64,000 bases of DNA from Thermus caldilimi (GTDB lineage: Bacteria; Deinococcota; Deinococci; Deinococcales; Thermaceae). Every line of letters starts with the position of its first letter. Position 1 is the stretch's first letter. Position numbers and translations under genes: made by a program. This document shows positions 44,725 through 54,336 of this stretch, piece by piece. The notes below the pieces were generated by a model. The model was not told where the DNA came from, ran no database searches, and saw nothing but the letters and a program-made list of their open reading frames with translations. Where the stretch lies: contig NZ_CP038452.1 in NCBI RefSeq assembly GCF_004684245.1, positions 248,001 through 312,000 on the forward strand, given 5' to 3'.

Positions 44725-46026
44725 ATGAGGCGCTACTTCGGCACCGACGGGGTGCGGGGGGAGGCGGGGAAGCCCCCCCTCACCCCGGAGTTCGTCCTGA
44801 AGCTCGGCCAGGCGGCGGGGGCCTACTTCCGGGCCCATAGCCCCAAGCCTGTGGTCCTCCTGGCCAAGGACACCCGCGAGTCCTCCGACCTCCTGGAGGC
44901 GGCTTTGGCCGCGGGGCTCCTGAGCCAGGGCGTGAGGGTGGAGCACCTGGGGGTCCTGCCTACCCCGGGGGTGGCCTACCTGACCCGGCACCTTAAGGCC
45001 ACCGCCGGGGCCATGATCTCCGCCAGCCACAACCCTTACCAGGACAACGGCATCAAGTTCTTCGGGCCCGAGGGGGAGAAGCTTCCCGACGAGGCGGAAG
45101 AGGAGATCGAGGCCCTTTTGGAGGAGGAGCATCCCACCCGGGTCATCGGCACCGTGGGGGACTTCCGGGAGGCGGAGAGGATGTACCTGGACTTCCTCCT
45201 GGCCCACGCTCCCGACCTCAGCGGGCTCAAGGTGGGCCTGGACCTGGCCCACGGGGCCACCTACCGCATAGGCCCAAGGCTCTTCCAGCGGGCGGGGGCC
45301 GAGGTGATGGCCTTCTTCAACACCCCGGATGGGCGGAACATCAACAAGGCCTGCGGCTCTACCCACCCCGAAGCCTTGAGCCGCTTCGTGGTGGAGCTGG
45401 GGTTGGACCTGGGCATCGCCTTTGACGGGGATGGGGACCGGGTGCAGTTCATTGACCGCCAGGGGCGGCTTTTCCACGGGGACCACATCCTCTACCTCAC
45501 CGCCTTGGCCTTTGGGGAGGAGGGGGTGGTGGGCACGGTGATGAGCAACATGGGCCTCGAGGTGGCCCTGAAGGAGCGGGGCCTCGGCTTCCACCGGGCG
45601 GCGGTGGGGGACCGGTACGTTTTGGAAATGCTTAAGGAAAAGGGGCTTTCCCTGGGCGGGGAGCCCTCGGGGCACGTGATCTTCCTCAGGCACCACACCA
45701 CGGGGGATGGCCTCCTCACCGCCCTCCTCACCCTAAAGGCCCTGAAGGCCTTGGGGGGGGACCTGGCCGACTGGTACGAGGCCCTCCCCATGTACCCCCA
45801 GGTGCTCCTCAACGTGCAGGTGGGGGACAAGGCCAAGGTGATGGGGCACCCGCGGCTTAGGGAAGCGGTACGGGAGGCCGAGGCAAAGCTCAAGGGTCTT
45901 GGCCGGGTGAACGTGCGCCCCTCCGGGACCGAGCCCGTGGTGCGGGTCATGGTGGAGGCCAAGGAGGGGGCGGAGGCGGTGGCGAGGGAGCTTGCCGACT
46001 TGGTTTCCGCCCTGGACCGGGAGTAA
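44725..46026 (+). CDS. glmM: Phosphoglucosamine mutase
   Basis: Converts glucosamine-6-phosphate to the 1-phosphate for cell-wall UDP-GlcNAc. The 433 residues contain MRRYFGTDGVRGEAG, the phosphoserine loop ISASHNPYQDNGIKFF, the metal loop IAFDGDGDRVQFIDRQG, GGEPSGHVIFL and the phosphate-binding RPSGTEPVVRVMVEA. It heads a glmM-rbfA-thioesterase set. Confidence 0.96.
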   Translation: MRRYFGTDGVRGEAGKPPLTPEFVLKLGQAAGAYFRAHSPKPVVLLAKDTRESSDLLEAALAAGLLSQGVRVEHLGVLPTPGVAYLTRHLKATAGAMISASHNPYQDNGIKFFGPEGEKLPDEAEEEIEALLEEEHPTRVIGTVGDFREAERMYLDFLLAHAPDLSGLKVGLDLAHGATYRIGPRLFQRAGAEVMAFFNTPDGRNINKACGSTHPEALSRFVVELGLDLGIAFDGDGDRVQFIDRQGRLFHGDHILYLTALAFGEEGVVGTVMSNMGLEVALKERGLGFHRAAVGDRYVLEMLKEKGLSLGGEPSGHVIFLRHHTTGDGLLTALLTLKALKALGGDLADWYEALPMYPQVLLNVQVGDKAKVMGHPRLREAVREAEAKLKGLGRVNVRPSGTEPVVRVMVEAKEGAEAVARELADLVSALDRE

Positions 46027-46035
46027 GCTTGAGGC

Positions 46036-46323
46036 GTGAGCTACGGGAAGGCCCACCTAGAGGAAAAACTCCTGCGCGCCCTGGCGGAGGCCATTGGGGA
46101 GCTGGAGGACCCCAGGCTTTTCCTCCTCACCGTGGAGGGGGTGCGCCTTTCCCCGGACGGTCGGGTGCTCACGGTGTACGTGGAAGCCTTTAGCGACGAG
46201 GAGAAAGCCCTCTTGGCCCTGCACCACGCCGAAAGAAGGCTCCTTTCCCAGATCGCCCGCAGGGTGCGCCTGCGCCACCTGCCCCGCCTGGAGTTCCTGC
46301 CGTGGAGAGCGAGACCCGCATAA
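46036..46323 (+). CDS. rbfA: Ribosome-binding factor A
   Basis: The 95-residue KH-fold protein aids 30S maturation. Family features: KLLRALAEAIGELEDPRLFL, LTVEGVRLSPDGRVLTVYVE, and the C-terminal RRVRLRHLPRLEFLP. It starts with GTG 9 bases after glmM and overlaps the thioesterase by 22 bases. Confidence 0.9.
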   Translation: MSYGKAHLEEKLLRALAEAIGELEDPRLFLLTVEGVRLSPDGRVLTVYVEAFSDEEKALLALHHAERRLLSQIARRVRLRHLPRLEFLPWRARPA

Positions 46324-46700
46324 AGGTGCGTTACGCGGAAACCGATCAGATGGGGGTGGTGCACCACTCCGTCTATGCGGTGTACCTCGAGGCGGCCCGG
46401 GTGGACTTCCTGGAGCGGGCGGGCCTCCCCTACCACCAGGTGGAGGCCCGGGGGGTATTCTTCCCCGTGGTGGAACTGGGCCTCACCTTCCGTGCCCCGG
46501 CCCGCTTCGGGGAAGAGGTCTTGGTGCGAACCCGCCTTGCCCACCTTTCCCGGCGGGATCTTCTCTTTCGCTACCGGGTGGAGCGGGAGGGGGCGCTCTT
46601 GGCGGAGGGCTTTACCCGGCATCTATGCCAGGTGGGGGAGAAGGCTGGCCGCATTCCGGAAGACCTCTACCAAGCCTTGAGTGTGCTACACTTAGGGTAG
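46302..46700 (+). CDS. YbgC/4HBT-type acyl-CoA thioesterase
   Basis: Hotdog-fold hydrolase of 132 residues. The active-site block is KVRYAETDQMGVVHHSVYAV with the catalytic Asp, followed by YLEAARVDFLERAGLPYHQV and PARFGEEVLVRTRLAHLSRR. Substrates in the family range from 4-hydroxybenzoyl-CoA to short-chain acyl-CoA. GTG 46302 lies inside rbfA, indicating coupling. Confidence 0.9.
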   Translation: MESETRIKVRYAETDQMGVVHHSVYAVYLEAARVDFLERAGLPYHQVEARGVFFPVVELGLTFRAPARFGEEVLVRTRLAHLSRRDLLFRYRVEREGALLAEGFTRHLCQVGEKAGRIPEDLYQALSVLHLG

Positions 46701-46710
46701 CCTTGTGGTC

Positions 46711-47955
46711 ATGAACCCCGATCCCTTTACCCTCTTTGAGCGGCACATCAATCCCGGCTTGGCAGGGTTGCTTCGCTTCACCGGCCTGGACCGCATCGAG
46801 TCCCACGCGGAAGGCCCTTATGTGTGGGACACCACGGGCAAGCGCTACCTGGATTTCTTGGGCCTTTACGGCACCCTGAACCTGGGCCACCGCCACCCCA
46901 AGGTGGTGGAGGCCGTCAAGGCCCAGCTTGAGCGCATGCCCATGTCCGTGCGGGTGCTGGTTTCCGAGCCCACGGCGAGGCTTGCCGCCAAGCTTGCCGA
47001 GATCACCCCCGAGGGCCTGGAGATGGTCTTCTTCGGCAACTCCGGGGCGGAGGCGGTGGAGGCGGCCATCAAGTTGGCCCGGGCCTACACGGGGAAGCCG
47101 GGGATCGTCACCACCCAAGGCGGCTTCCACGGCAAGACCCTGGGGGCCCTTTCCCTCACCCCCAAGCCCGAGTACCAGAACCCCGCCAAGCCCCTCCTCC
47201 CCGGGGTAAAGGTGGTGCCCTACGGGGACCTGGGGGCCCTGGAAGCGGCCATCGACGAGGAAACCGCCGCGGTGATCGTGGAGCCCATCCAGGGGGAAGG
47301 CGGCATCCGCGTGCCTCCGGAGGGCTACCTGAAGGGGGTGCGGGAGCTTACCCGGGAAAGGGGCGTCCTCATGATCGCCGACGAGGTGCAGACCGGCCTC
47401 GGGCGCACGGGAAAGCTCTTTGGGGTGGACTGGGAGGGGGTGGCCCCCGACCTCATGACCCTGGCCAAGGCCCTGGGGGGCGGGGTGATGCCCATCGGGG
47501 CCTGTGTGGGGCGAAAGGAGGTCTTTGATATCTTCAAGCAGAACCCCCTCTTCCACTCCTCCACCTTCGGGGGGAACCCCCTGGCGGCGGCGGCGGCCCT
47601 AGCGGCCATTGAGGTTACCCTGGAGGAGAACCTGCCGCAAAGGGCCCTGGAGGTGGGGGGCTACCTCATGGAGGGGCTAAAAGCCCTTCAGGCCCGGTAC
47701 CCCCACCTGATCGAGGAGGTGCGGGGCCGGGGGCTGATGCTGGGGGTGGAGTTTACCGATGCCGACATCGGGGCCCTGGTGGTGGCGGAGCTGGCGGAGA
47801 GGGGAGTGATCACCGCCTTCGGCCTCAACAACCCCAAGGTGGTGCGCCTCGAGCCCCCCCTCATCATCGGCAAGGAGCACGCGGACGAGGCCCTAGAGGC
47901 TTTCTCCGAAAGCCTAAAGGCCACGGAGAAGGCCCTGGAGGGCCTCCTGGGTTAG
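46711..47955 (+). CDS. Class III aminotransferase (PLP-dependent)
   Basis: ATG 46711 lies 7 bases after TAGCCT, consistent with leaderless translation; GTG 46705 is less likely. The 414-residue enzyme shows NSGAEAVEAAIKLARAYTGK, GGFHGKTLGALSLTPKPEYQ, the DEVQTGLGRTGKLFGVDWEG block with the PLP-contacting Asp, and TLAKALGGGVMPIGACV with the Schiff-base Lys. The overall pattern fits ornithine/putrescine/acetylornithine-type omega-aminotransferases; the substrate is not fixed by the sequence I see. Confidence 0.9.
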   Translation: MNPDPFTLFERHINPGLAGLLRFTGLDRIESHAEGPYVWDTTGKRYLDFLGLYGTLNLGHRHPKVVEAVKAQLERMPMSVRVLVSEPTARLAAKLAEITPEGLEMVFFGNSGAEAVEAAIKLARAYTGKPGIVTTQGGFHGKTLGALSLTPKPEYQNPAKPLLPGVKVVPYGDLGALEAAIDEETAAVIVEPIQGEGGIRVPPEGYLKGVRELTRERGVLMIADEVQTGLGRTGKLFGVDWEGVAPDLMTLAKALGGGVMPIGACVGRKEVFDIFKQNPLFHSSTFGGNPLAAAAALAAIEVTLEENLPQRALEVGGYLMEGLKALQARYPHLIEEVRGRGLMLGVEFTDADIGALVVAELAERGVITAFGLNNPKVVRLEPPLIIGKEHADEALEAFSESLKATEKALEGLLG

Positions 47956-47956
47956 A

Positions 47957-50212
47957 ATGCGGGAAACCTTACTGGAGTTTTTCAAGAAGACGGGCAGGCC
48001 CCACCGCCTGGAGGAGATCCTCAGGCGCTTTGGCCTGGAGAAGCGGGAGGCCAAGGCGTACCTCCGGGGACTGGTGCGGGAAGGGCTTCTGGAGAAAAAG
48101 GGAAGCCACTACTTCCTCCCGGCTCGGGTGCAGGGGCCCATCAGCCTCCACCGGGACGGGTACGGCTTTGTGCGCCTTCCCGAAAAGGACCTCTTCATCC
48201 CACCGGGCTACACCCTGGACGCCTGGCCCGAGGACCTGGTGGAGGCCCGGATCATGCCGCCTGGCCGGGACGGCAAGCCCTGGGGGGTGGTGGAGCGGGT
48301 ACTCAGGCGGGCCCGCGAGCGGGTGGTGGGCACCCTGGACCTCCGCAAGGGGTACGCTGTCCTCCTCCCGGACGAGCCAGGCCTGCCGGAACTGAGGCTC
48401 CTTCCCGAGGGGCTCCACGGCCTCAAACGTGGAAGCCGCATCGTGGTGAGGGTGCACTACGGCAAGCGCCCTTTCGGGGAGTTTCTGGAGTACCTGGGGG
48501 AAGGGGATGCCCCGGAAACCGAAACCGAGGCGGTGATCGCCAAGTACGGCCTAAGGGCCGAGTTCCCGGAGGAGGTGCGGAAGGAGGCGGAGGCCATCCC
48601 CCTGGAGATCCCCGAGGCCGAGCTCAGAAGGCGGGAGGACTTCCGGCACCTTCGGGTCTTCACGGTGGACGGGGTGGACGCCAAGGACTTTGACGACGCC
48701 ATCCACATCGAGCGCCTGCCCAAGGGGTACCGCATCGGGGTCCACATCGCCGACGTCGCCCACTACGTGAAGGAGGGAAGCCCTTTGGACCAGGAGGCCT
48801 TCTTGCGGGGGACCAGCGTCTACCTGCCGGGGCGGGTGCTGCCCATGCTCCCTGAGAGACTTTCCAACGGGGTGTGCTCCCTGAAGCCCCATGAGGACCG
48901 GCTGGTGCTTTCCGTCCTCTTTGACCTGAGCGAGGACCTGGAGGTAAAGCGGGTGCGCTTCGCCGAAGGGGTAATAAGGAGCGTGGCCCGCACCACCTAC
49001 ACTGAGGTGGAGGCCTTCGCCGAGGGGTATGGTTTACCGGAAGAACACGCTTTCTTGGCGGAGGACCTAAGGCTTCTCCTGGACCTCACGCAAAGGGTCA
49101 GGCAAAAGCGCCTTCAGGCCGGGGCTTTGGACTTCAGCTTCCCCGAGGTGAAGGTGGAGGTGGCGGAGGGCACCCTCCACCTCATCCCCCAGGAGGAGCC
49201 TAAGGCGCGAAGCCTGATTGAGGAGCTCATGCTCCTCGCCAACCAGGCGGTGGCGGAGCACCTGGTCAAGAAGGGGCTTCCCGGCCTCTTCCGGGTGCAC
49301 GAGGAGCCCCTGGAGGAAGCCTACGCCAAGCTCCGGCAGGCCCTCTTCCGGCTGGGGTACGCCCTGCCCGAGAAGCTTTCCCCCAAAGCGCTGCAGAGGG
49401 TGCTCCTGGAGGCCAAGGGCCGCCCGGAGGAGCCGGTGGTGGCCAACCTGGTCCTGCGCTCCTTGCGCCTGGCCCGCTACGCCGCGGAGAACCTGGGCCA
49501 CTTCGGCCTGGCCATGGAGCACTACCTGCACTTCACAAGCCCCATCCGCCGCTATCCGGACCTGGTGGTGCACCGGGTGCTGAAGGCCCTCCTGAGGCGC
49601 ACCCTCACCCCGGCCAAGAGGGCCAGGTGGCAGGAAACCTTTCCCGCCATGGCCGAGCACGCCTCGGAGATGGAAAGAAAGGCGGAGGCGGCGGAGCGGG
49701 AACTCACCAAGTACTACATGGCCAAGTGGGCGGAGCTCCACCTGGGGGAACGCTTCACGGGGAAGGTGACGGGGGTGGCCAGCTTCGGGGCTTTCGTCAT
49801 GCTGCGAAACGGGGTGGAGGGCCTGGTGCGCCTCGAGGTCCTGGGGCCCTACACCTACAGCGAGGAGGCCCTGGCCCTTTGGGGCCCCAAGGGCAAACGC
49901 ATCCGCCTGGGGGACGAGATGGAGGTGGTGATCGCCGCCGCCAACCCCAGGCTTCGCCAGATTGATTTCCTGCCCTATCGGGAGGAGGAAAAGAAGGAAG
50001 CTTCCAGGGAAAAAACCCTGGTGAAGAAGGGAAAGGCAAAGGAGGAGGACATGCGCAAAGTGGTAGGACCCCCCAAGGAGAGGAATCGCGACGACCGGCC
50101 CGAGCGGGCCACGGTGCACACGGTGTACTTCGGCGAGTGGACGCCCAAGGAGGAAAAGGCGGGGATGCACCGCCCGGCCCAGACCCGAGCAAGGCGGAAG
50201 CGGCGGCACTGA
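47957..50212 (+). CDS. rnr: Ribonuclease R
   Basis: 3'-5' exoribonuclease that degrades structured RNA and, in other bacteria, acts with tmRNA on faulty messages. The 751 residues contain an N-terminal winged-helix (LLEFFKKTGRPHRLEEILRR), cold-shock domains (GPISLHRDGYGFVRLPEKDL), the RNB core with FTVDGVDAKDFDDAIHIERL (metal Asp residues), and HYLHFTSPIRRYPDLVVHRV. An S1 domain (GKVTGVASFGAFVMLRNGVE) and a Lys/Arg-rich tail follow. It starts 2 bases after the aminotransferase. Confidence 0.95.
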   Translation: MRETLLEFFKKTGRPHRLEEILRRFGLEKREAKAYLRGLVREGLLEKKGSHYFLPARVQGPISLHRDGYGFVRLPEKDLFIPPGYTLDAWPEDLVEARIMPPGRDGKPWGVVERVLRRARERVVGTLDLRKGYAVLLPDEPGLPELRLLPEGLHGLKRGSRIVVRVHYGKRPFGEFLEYLGEGDAPETETEAVIAKYGLRAEFPEEVRKEAEAIPLEIPEAELRRREDFRHLRVFTVDGVDAKDFDDAIHIERLPKGYRIGVHIADVAHYVKEGSPLDQEAFLRGTSVYLPGRVLPMLPERLSNGVCSLKPHEDRLVLSVLFDLSEDLEVKRVRFAEGVIRSVARTTYTEVEAFAEGYGLPEEHAFLAEDLRLLLDLTQRVRQKRLQAGALDFSFPEVKVEVAEGTLHLIPQEEPKARSLIEELMLLANQAVAEHLVKKGLPGLFRVHEEPLEEAYAKLRQALFRLGYALPEKLSPKALQRVLLEAKGRPEEPVVANLVLRSLRLARYAAENLGHFGLAMEHYLHFTSPIRRYPDLVVHRVLKALLRRTLTPAKRARWQETFPAMAEHASEMERKAEAAERELTKYYMAKWAELHLGERFTGKVTGVASFGAFVMLRNGVEGLVRLEVLGPYTYSEEALALWGPKGKRIRLGDEMEVVIAAANPRLRQIDFLPYREEEKKEASREKTLVKKGKAKEEDMRKVVGPPKERNRDDRPERATVHTVYFGEWTPKEEKAGMHRPAQTRARRKRRH

Positions 50213-50220
50213 AGGCCCTG

Positions 50221-50238
50221 CCGCGGCTTGGGCCGCGG
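50221..50238. terminator. Bidirectional hairpin between convergent rnr and the MEMO-like gene
   Basis: Perfect CCGCGGC / GCCGCGG stem with loop TTGG in the 30-base gap between two convergent genes. It probably ends both transcripts. Confidence 0.6.
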
Positions 50239-50242
50239 GGGG

Positions 50243-51358
50243 TCAAAGCACGAGGGTTCCCGCCCCCACGGCGGAGAGGGTGAGGGCCTCGAGGTCCAGA
50301 CGGTAGGCCAACACCTGGCCCTTCCGCCCCGCGAGGAGAGGGCTTAGGGAGGCCACCACCTCCACCGCGTCCACCCGGGTGGGGTTGGCCCCCAGGTGGG
50401 CTAAGGCGGCTTCGGGCTCCCCTTGGGCGAGCCGTTCCAGAAAGCCCAAGTCCCGCCTCCTGGCCTCCTCCGCCAGGGGGCGGGAAAAGGGCTGGTCCCC
50501 GAAGCGGGGCCCCACGTGGGAAAGGTCCACCGCCAGGACCAAAAGCCCAGGGTAGTCCCGCAGGACTACCTTGAGGGCCTCCCCCAGCTCCGGGCTTCGC
50601 CTTCCCACCAGGAGGGGAAGCGCCTTAGCCCGAGGGAAGGCCCCCTTCAGGAAGAAGAGGGGAAGTTCCAGGCTGTGCTCCTCCCGGAAGGCCAGGGGGG
50701 TGTTGAAGAGCTCAAAGGGGAGGAGGGCGTCCAGGGCCTGCAGGGCTTCGAGGTCGGGCTCCGCCGGGCCAAAAGGGGTTTGGAAGGGAACGGGCAGGGC
50801 AGCGGCCTTTTCCTTGAGGGGCCGGTGGGCTACCCCCACCAGGTAGACCCGCTCCGGTTCTGGTATACCTTCCAAGGCAACCAGGGCGGCCCCGTAGGCT
50901 TCGGGCACCCGGCTCGGCTCCAGGTGGGGAAGCAGGAGGATGGAGGGGTTCCCTTGGGGCCTTGGCCCCGGGAAGCTGGCCCGGAAGGCCTCGAGGAAGG
51001 CCCGGGCCTCCTTCTCCCCCGTGGGGTAGGAGAGCCCCGCCAGGCGCATGGGCCGCTCCTTCTTTAGCCTCCCCTCCTCCTCGCGCAGCCTTCTTTCCAC
51101 CTCCTCCGTGAGGAGGAGGCCCGCCTCCTCCAGGGCCTTCAGGAGGTCTTCCAGCTCCTTTTTGGGCACCAGGACCCCGTGGGCCTTGAAGACCTCCTCC
51201 TGCACCTCTTCCAGGGTTTTCCCCTCCAAGAGGGAGAGGAGGAAAAGCCCCCCTTCCGTGAGGGCCAGGGGCTTTTCGAAGACCCCGTAGGGGTCGCTGA
51301 GGAGAAATCCCCCTTCCACCGGGGTGATCTGGGGTTCACGCAGGCGTATTCGTTCCAT
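50243..51358 (-). CDS. MEMO1-family protein (AmmeMemoRadiSam protein B type)
   Basis: The 371-residue protein has an N-terminal winged-helix-like region (residues 1-100, VEGGFLLSDPYGVFEKPLAL, LEEVQEEVFKAHGVLVPKKE) and a MEMO domain. The latter resembles non-haem dioxygenases of the class III extradiol group: FNTPLAFREEHSLELPLFFL, and LVLAVDLSHVGPRFGDQPFS with the His. Members occur with an AMMECR1 domain protein and a radical SAM enzyme; those partners are not in this window. Function is unknown. It overlaps cca by 23 bases. Confidence 0.8.
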   Translation of the reverse strand: MERIRLREPQITPVEGGFLLSDPYGVFEKPLALTEGGLFLLSLLEGKTLEEVQEEVFKAHGVLVPKKELEDLLKALEEAGLLLTEEVERRLREEEGRLKKERPMRLAGLSYPTGEKEARAFLEAFRASFPGPRPQGNPSILLLPHLEPSRVPEAYGAALVALEGIPEPERVYLVGVAHRPLKEKAAALPVPFQTPFGPAEPDLEALQALDALLPFELFNTPLAFREEHSLELPLFFLKGAFPRAKALPLLVGRRSPELGEALKVVLRDYPGLLVLAVDLSHVGPRFGDQPFSRPLAEEARRRDLGFLERLAQGEPEAALAHLGANPTRVDAVEVVASLSPLLAGRKGQVLAYRLDLEALTLSAVGAGTLVL

Positions 51359-52631
51359 CGCCCTTCCAATATAGGAGAAAGGCCTTGGCCTCTTCCTTGG
51401 TGCATACCCTTCCCTCCGCCTGGGCCAGGAGGAGGGCCTCCAGGGCCTTTCCCACCTGCGGGCCGGGCTTAAGGCCCAAGAGGGCCATCACCTCCTCCCC
51501 GGAGAGGAGGGGGCGCTCGGGGAGGGGTTCGGAAAGGGTTTCCCGGTAGGCCTCCAGCACCTCCCAGGCTTCCTTCTCCACCCCTTTCGTGCCCAGGCGG
51601 TCTGCTGCCATGAGGTAGGGAAGGGCGGGAAGGAGGTTGTGGCGGCGGAAGTAGAAGCGGCGAAGGGCCTGTTTCCCCTCGGGAGGGCGGTCCATGTGCC
51701 GTCGCACCAGGGCTTTGGCCTTCTCCACCGTCTCCTTTGGGAACCGTAGCCATTCCAGGGAGGTCCCCGCTATCTCCGCCCCTACCTCCGCATGGTCAAG
51801 GAAGCGGAAGCGGCCCGCTTCCGGGTCAAAGCGACGGGTCAGGGGCTTGCCCACGTCGTGGTAAAGGGCGGCGAGGCGTGCCGCAAGGGGAGCCTCTGGC
51901 CAGAGCCAGGTGAGGTGGAAGAGGACGGAGAGGGTGTGCCGCCAGGCGTCCAGATGGTGCACCCCCCCCTGCTCTAGGCCCACCAGGGGGCGGAGCTCAG
52001 GAAGGTAGGCGTCCAAAAGGCCCGTGCGCTCCAGCAGGTGAAGGCCCCAGGCCGCTCTCGGGGAAAGGAGGAGCCGGCTCAGTTCCTCCTTCACCCGTTC
52101 CCGGGCGGGAAGAGCCTCGAGGTGGGCCTGGAGAAAGCGGGCGTGGCGGGCAAGGGCGTTTCGGGTTTTCCCGGGCAGGCCGAGGCCCAGGCTGGCCGCC
52201 AGGCGCACCGCGCGGAGGCTTCGCAGGTGGTCTTGGTAGAGGTTCTCCTCCCGCACCGGGACCAAGACCCTGCGCCGGAGGTCGTCCTCCACCCCCTTTA
52301 GCCCCCACACCCGCTCCCCCATCCAAGCCAGGGCATTTAGGCGGAAATCCCGCCTGAGAAGGTCTTCCTCCAAGGCGCCCTCCAAGGGGGAGAAGTCCAG
52401 GACCAGGTTTCCGGATACGAGACGGTACTGGCCCCGGGCTGTATCCAAGGGGAAGAGGCTACCTCCCAGGCGGCTTTGGGCTTCCTCGGCCGCCTTCAAG
52501 GGGTCCAAGGCGGCGAAGTCCAGGTCCCAGGGCCTTCGTCCCAGAAGGAGGTCCCTTAGGGCACCCCCCACGGGGATGGCCCCCTTGGGGGTATAAAAGG
52601 GGAAGTCCCTATGGGCGATCGGGCGAAGCAC
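51336..52631 (-). CDS. cca: tRNA nucleotidyltransferase (CCA-adding family, HD domain)
   Basis: Adds or repairs the 3' CCA of tRNAs. The 431 residues contain the nucleotidyltransferase motif AIPVGGALRDLLLGRRPWDL followed by DFA, and EEDLLRRDFRLNALAWMG. The C-terminal part carries an HD phosphohydrolase domain (ALYHDVGKPLTRRFDP). Some relatives split CC- and A-addition between two enzymes, and the sequence does not tell me which type this is. GTG 52631 lies inside the divergent coaE gene, so the two 5' ends overlap by 21 bases. Confidence 0.9.
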   Translation of the reverse strand: MLRPIAHRDFPFYTPKGAIPVGGALRDLLLGRRPWDLDFAALDPLKAAEEAQSRLGGSLFPLDTARGQYRLVSGNLVLDFSPLEGALEEDLLRRDFRLNALAWMGERVWGLKGVEDDLRRRVLVPVREENLYQDHLRSLRAVRLAASLGLGLPGKTRNALARHARFLQAHLEALPARERVKEELSRLLLSPRAAWGLHLLERTGLLDAYLPELRPLVGLEQGGVHHLDAWRHTLSVLFHLTWLWPEAPLAARLAALYHDVGKPLTRRFDPEAGRFRFLDHAEVGAEIAGTSLEWLRFPKETVEKAKALVRRHMDRPPEGKQALRRFYFRRHNLLPALPYLMAADRLGTKGVEKEAWEVLEAYRETLSEPLPERPLLSGEEVMALLGLKPGPQVGKALEALLLAQAEGRVCTKEEAKAFLLYWKGDGTNTPA

Positions 52632-53216
52632 CCCATCATTATCGGCATCACCGGGAACATCGGAAGCGGCAAGAGCACGGTGGCCGCTCTCCTAAGGTCC
52701 TGGGGCTACCCGGTTTTGGACCTGGATGAGCTGGCGGCACGGGCCAGGGAGAACAAGAAGGCGGAGCTTGAGCGGCTTTTCCCGGAGGCCTTTGCGGGCG
52801 GGGAGCTGGACCGCAGGGCGCTGGCCCAGCGGGTCTTTTCCGACCCGGAAAGGCTTAAGGCCCTCGAGGACCTCCTCCACCCCGAGGTGCGGAGGCTTTT
52901 GGCCGAGGAGCTGGCCCGCATAAAAGCTCCCTTGATTTTTCTGGAAATTCCCCTACTTTTTGAGAAGGGGTGGGAGGCCCGTCTGGATGGAACCCTTTTG
53001 GTGGCGGCTCCTGTGGAGGAGCGGGTAAGGCGGGTGATGGCCCGCTCCGGGCTTTCGCGGGAGGAGGTCCTGGCCCGGGAAAAAGCCCAGATGCCCGAGG
53101 AGGAGAAGAGGGAGCGGGCTACCTGGGTTTTGGAGAACCGAGGGGGGCTTAAGGAGCTGGAGGAGGGGCTGAGGGAGATCCTGGCCCGGATCCAGGAGCG
53201 TTTTGGGCTAAGCTAG
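52611..53216 (+). CDS. coaE: Dephospho-CoA kinase
   Basis: Last step of CoA synthesis. The 201-residue enzyme has the P-loop [17 protein letters not shown], the substrate segment [37 protein letters not shown] and [20 protein letters not shown]. The start [16 protein letters not shown] matches the known Thermus enzyme closely from memory. TATAAA at 52590 and AGGGGA before the ATG suggest an ordinary leadered promoter. Confidence 0.94.
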   Translation: MGDRAKHPIIIGITGNIGSGKSTVAALLRSWGYPVLDLDELAARARENKKAELERLFPEAFAGGELDRRALAQRVFSDPERLKALEDLLHPEVRRLLAEELARIKAPLIFLEIPLLFEKGWEARLDGTLLVAAPVEERVRRVMARSGLSREEVLAREKAQMPEEEKRERATWVLENRGGLKELEEGLREILARIQERFGLS

Positions 53217-53221
53217 AGGGC

Positions 53222-53913
53222 ATGCGGGTGGCCTTGGTATCGGGGGCGAGCCGGGGGATTGGGGAGGCCACCGCCCGGCTTCTCCACGCTAAAGGGTACA
53301 GGGTGGGGCTCTTTGCCCGGGATGGGGGAAGGCTCGAGGCCTTGGCCTCGGAGCTGGGGGAGGGGGCCTTGGCCTTGCCCGGGGACGTGCGCTCTTTTGC
53401 GGACTGGCAGAAGGCGGTGGCGGGCCTCTCGGAGGCTTACGGCCAGCTGGACCTCCTGGTCAACAACGCCGGGATTGGCGTGATGAAGCCCGTGGCCGAG
53501 CTCAGCGAGGAGGAGTTCCGCCAGGTTTTGGAGGTGAACCTGGTGGGGCCCTTTTTGGGCCTCAAGGCGGCTTTGCCAGCCCTCTTGGCCTCGAGGGGGT
53601 GGTGGTGAACATCGGAAGTTTAGCGGGCAAAAACGCCTTCAAGGGCGGAGCGGCCTACAACGCCAGCAAGTTCGGGCTTTTGGGCCTCATGGGGGCGGCC
53701 ATGTTGGAGCTAAGGGAGGCCGGCGTGCGGGTGGTGAATATCCTGCCAGGCTCGGTGGACACGGGCTTTGCCGGAAACATCCCCGGAGCCTCCTGGAAGC
53801 TTTCCCCTCTTGATGTGGCCCAGGCGGTGGTTTTCGCAGCGGAAATGCCGGAAAGAGCCTTGGTGAGCGAGATAGAGCTCCGTCCCACCCATACCGCTCC
53901 CAAGGTGGGCTAA
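53222..53913 (+). pseudogene. Short-chain dehydrogenase/reductase, single frameshift
   Basis: The first frame encodes the NAD(P) loop [15 protein letters not shown] and [20 protein letters not shown], running to LPALLASRG. There the GGGGG at 53595-53599 puts the gene out of frame. One more G would join it to [20 protein letters not shown] with the catalytic Tyr-x3-Lys (YNASK) and the end [13 protein letters not shown]. The joined protein is about 231 residues, a normal SDR. ATG 53222 lies 7 bases after TAAGCT. Either a recent mutation or a base-calling error; function is typical keto-reduction with unknown substrate. Confidence 0.85.
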
Positions 53914-53922
53914 GCTAAGGCC

Positions 53923-54333
53923 ATGGCCTTGCCCAAGAAGCTTCAGGAAGCCCTGGACCTGATTCGGGCCATGCCCAAGGAGCTCAAGGCCCAGGTGCTT
54001 CTGGAATACGCCAAAAAGGTGCCCACCCCCCCTCCTGGGGTGGAGCTGGAACGGGTCCACGAATGCCAGACCCCTTTTTTCCTGCGGGCGGAGGTGGAGG
54101 GGGGAAGGGTTAGGCTCTACTTCTTCGTCCCCGATGAAGCCCCCACGGTGAAGGCCTTCGCCGGCCTCCTGAAGGAGGGCCTCGAGGGGGAGCCCCCTGA
54201 GGCGGTGCTTTCCGTGCCCCCCACCTTCTACCAGGGGGCGGGGCTGGAGGAACTCCTCACCCCCTTGCGGCTAAGGGGCCTCGAGGCGGCCCTCTTGCGG
54301 CTCCAAGGCCAGGTGCAAAGGGCTCTTTCCTAG
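53923..54333 (+). CDS. sufE: SufE-family sulfur-transfer protein
   Basis: Accepts sulfur from a cysteine desulfurase for Fe-S cluster assembly. The 136 residues show the SufE order: IRAMPKELKAQVLLEYAKKV, HECQTPFFLRAEVEGGRVRL with the acceptor Cys, DEAPTVKAFAGLLKEGLEG and LTPLRLRGLEAALLRLQGQV. ATG 53923 lies 6 bases after TAAGCT, so it may have its own leaderless start. The Suf scaffold genes are not in the window. Confidence 0.9.
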   Translation: MALPKKLQEALDLIRAMPKELKAQVLLEYAKKVPTPPPGVELERVHECQTPFFLRAEVEGGRVRLYFFVPDEAPTVKAFAGLLKEGLEGEPPEAVLSVPPTFYQGAGLEELLTPLRLRGLEAALLRLQGQVQRALS

Positions 54334-54336
54334 CCC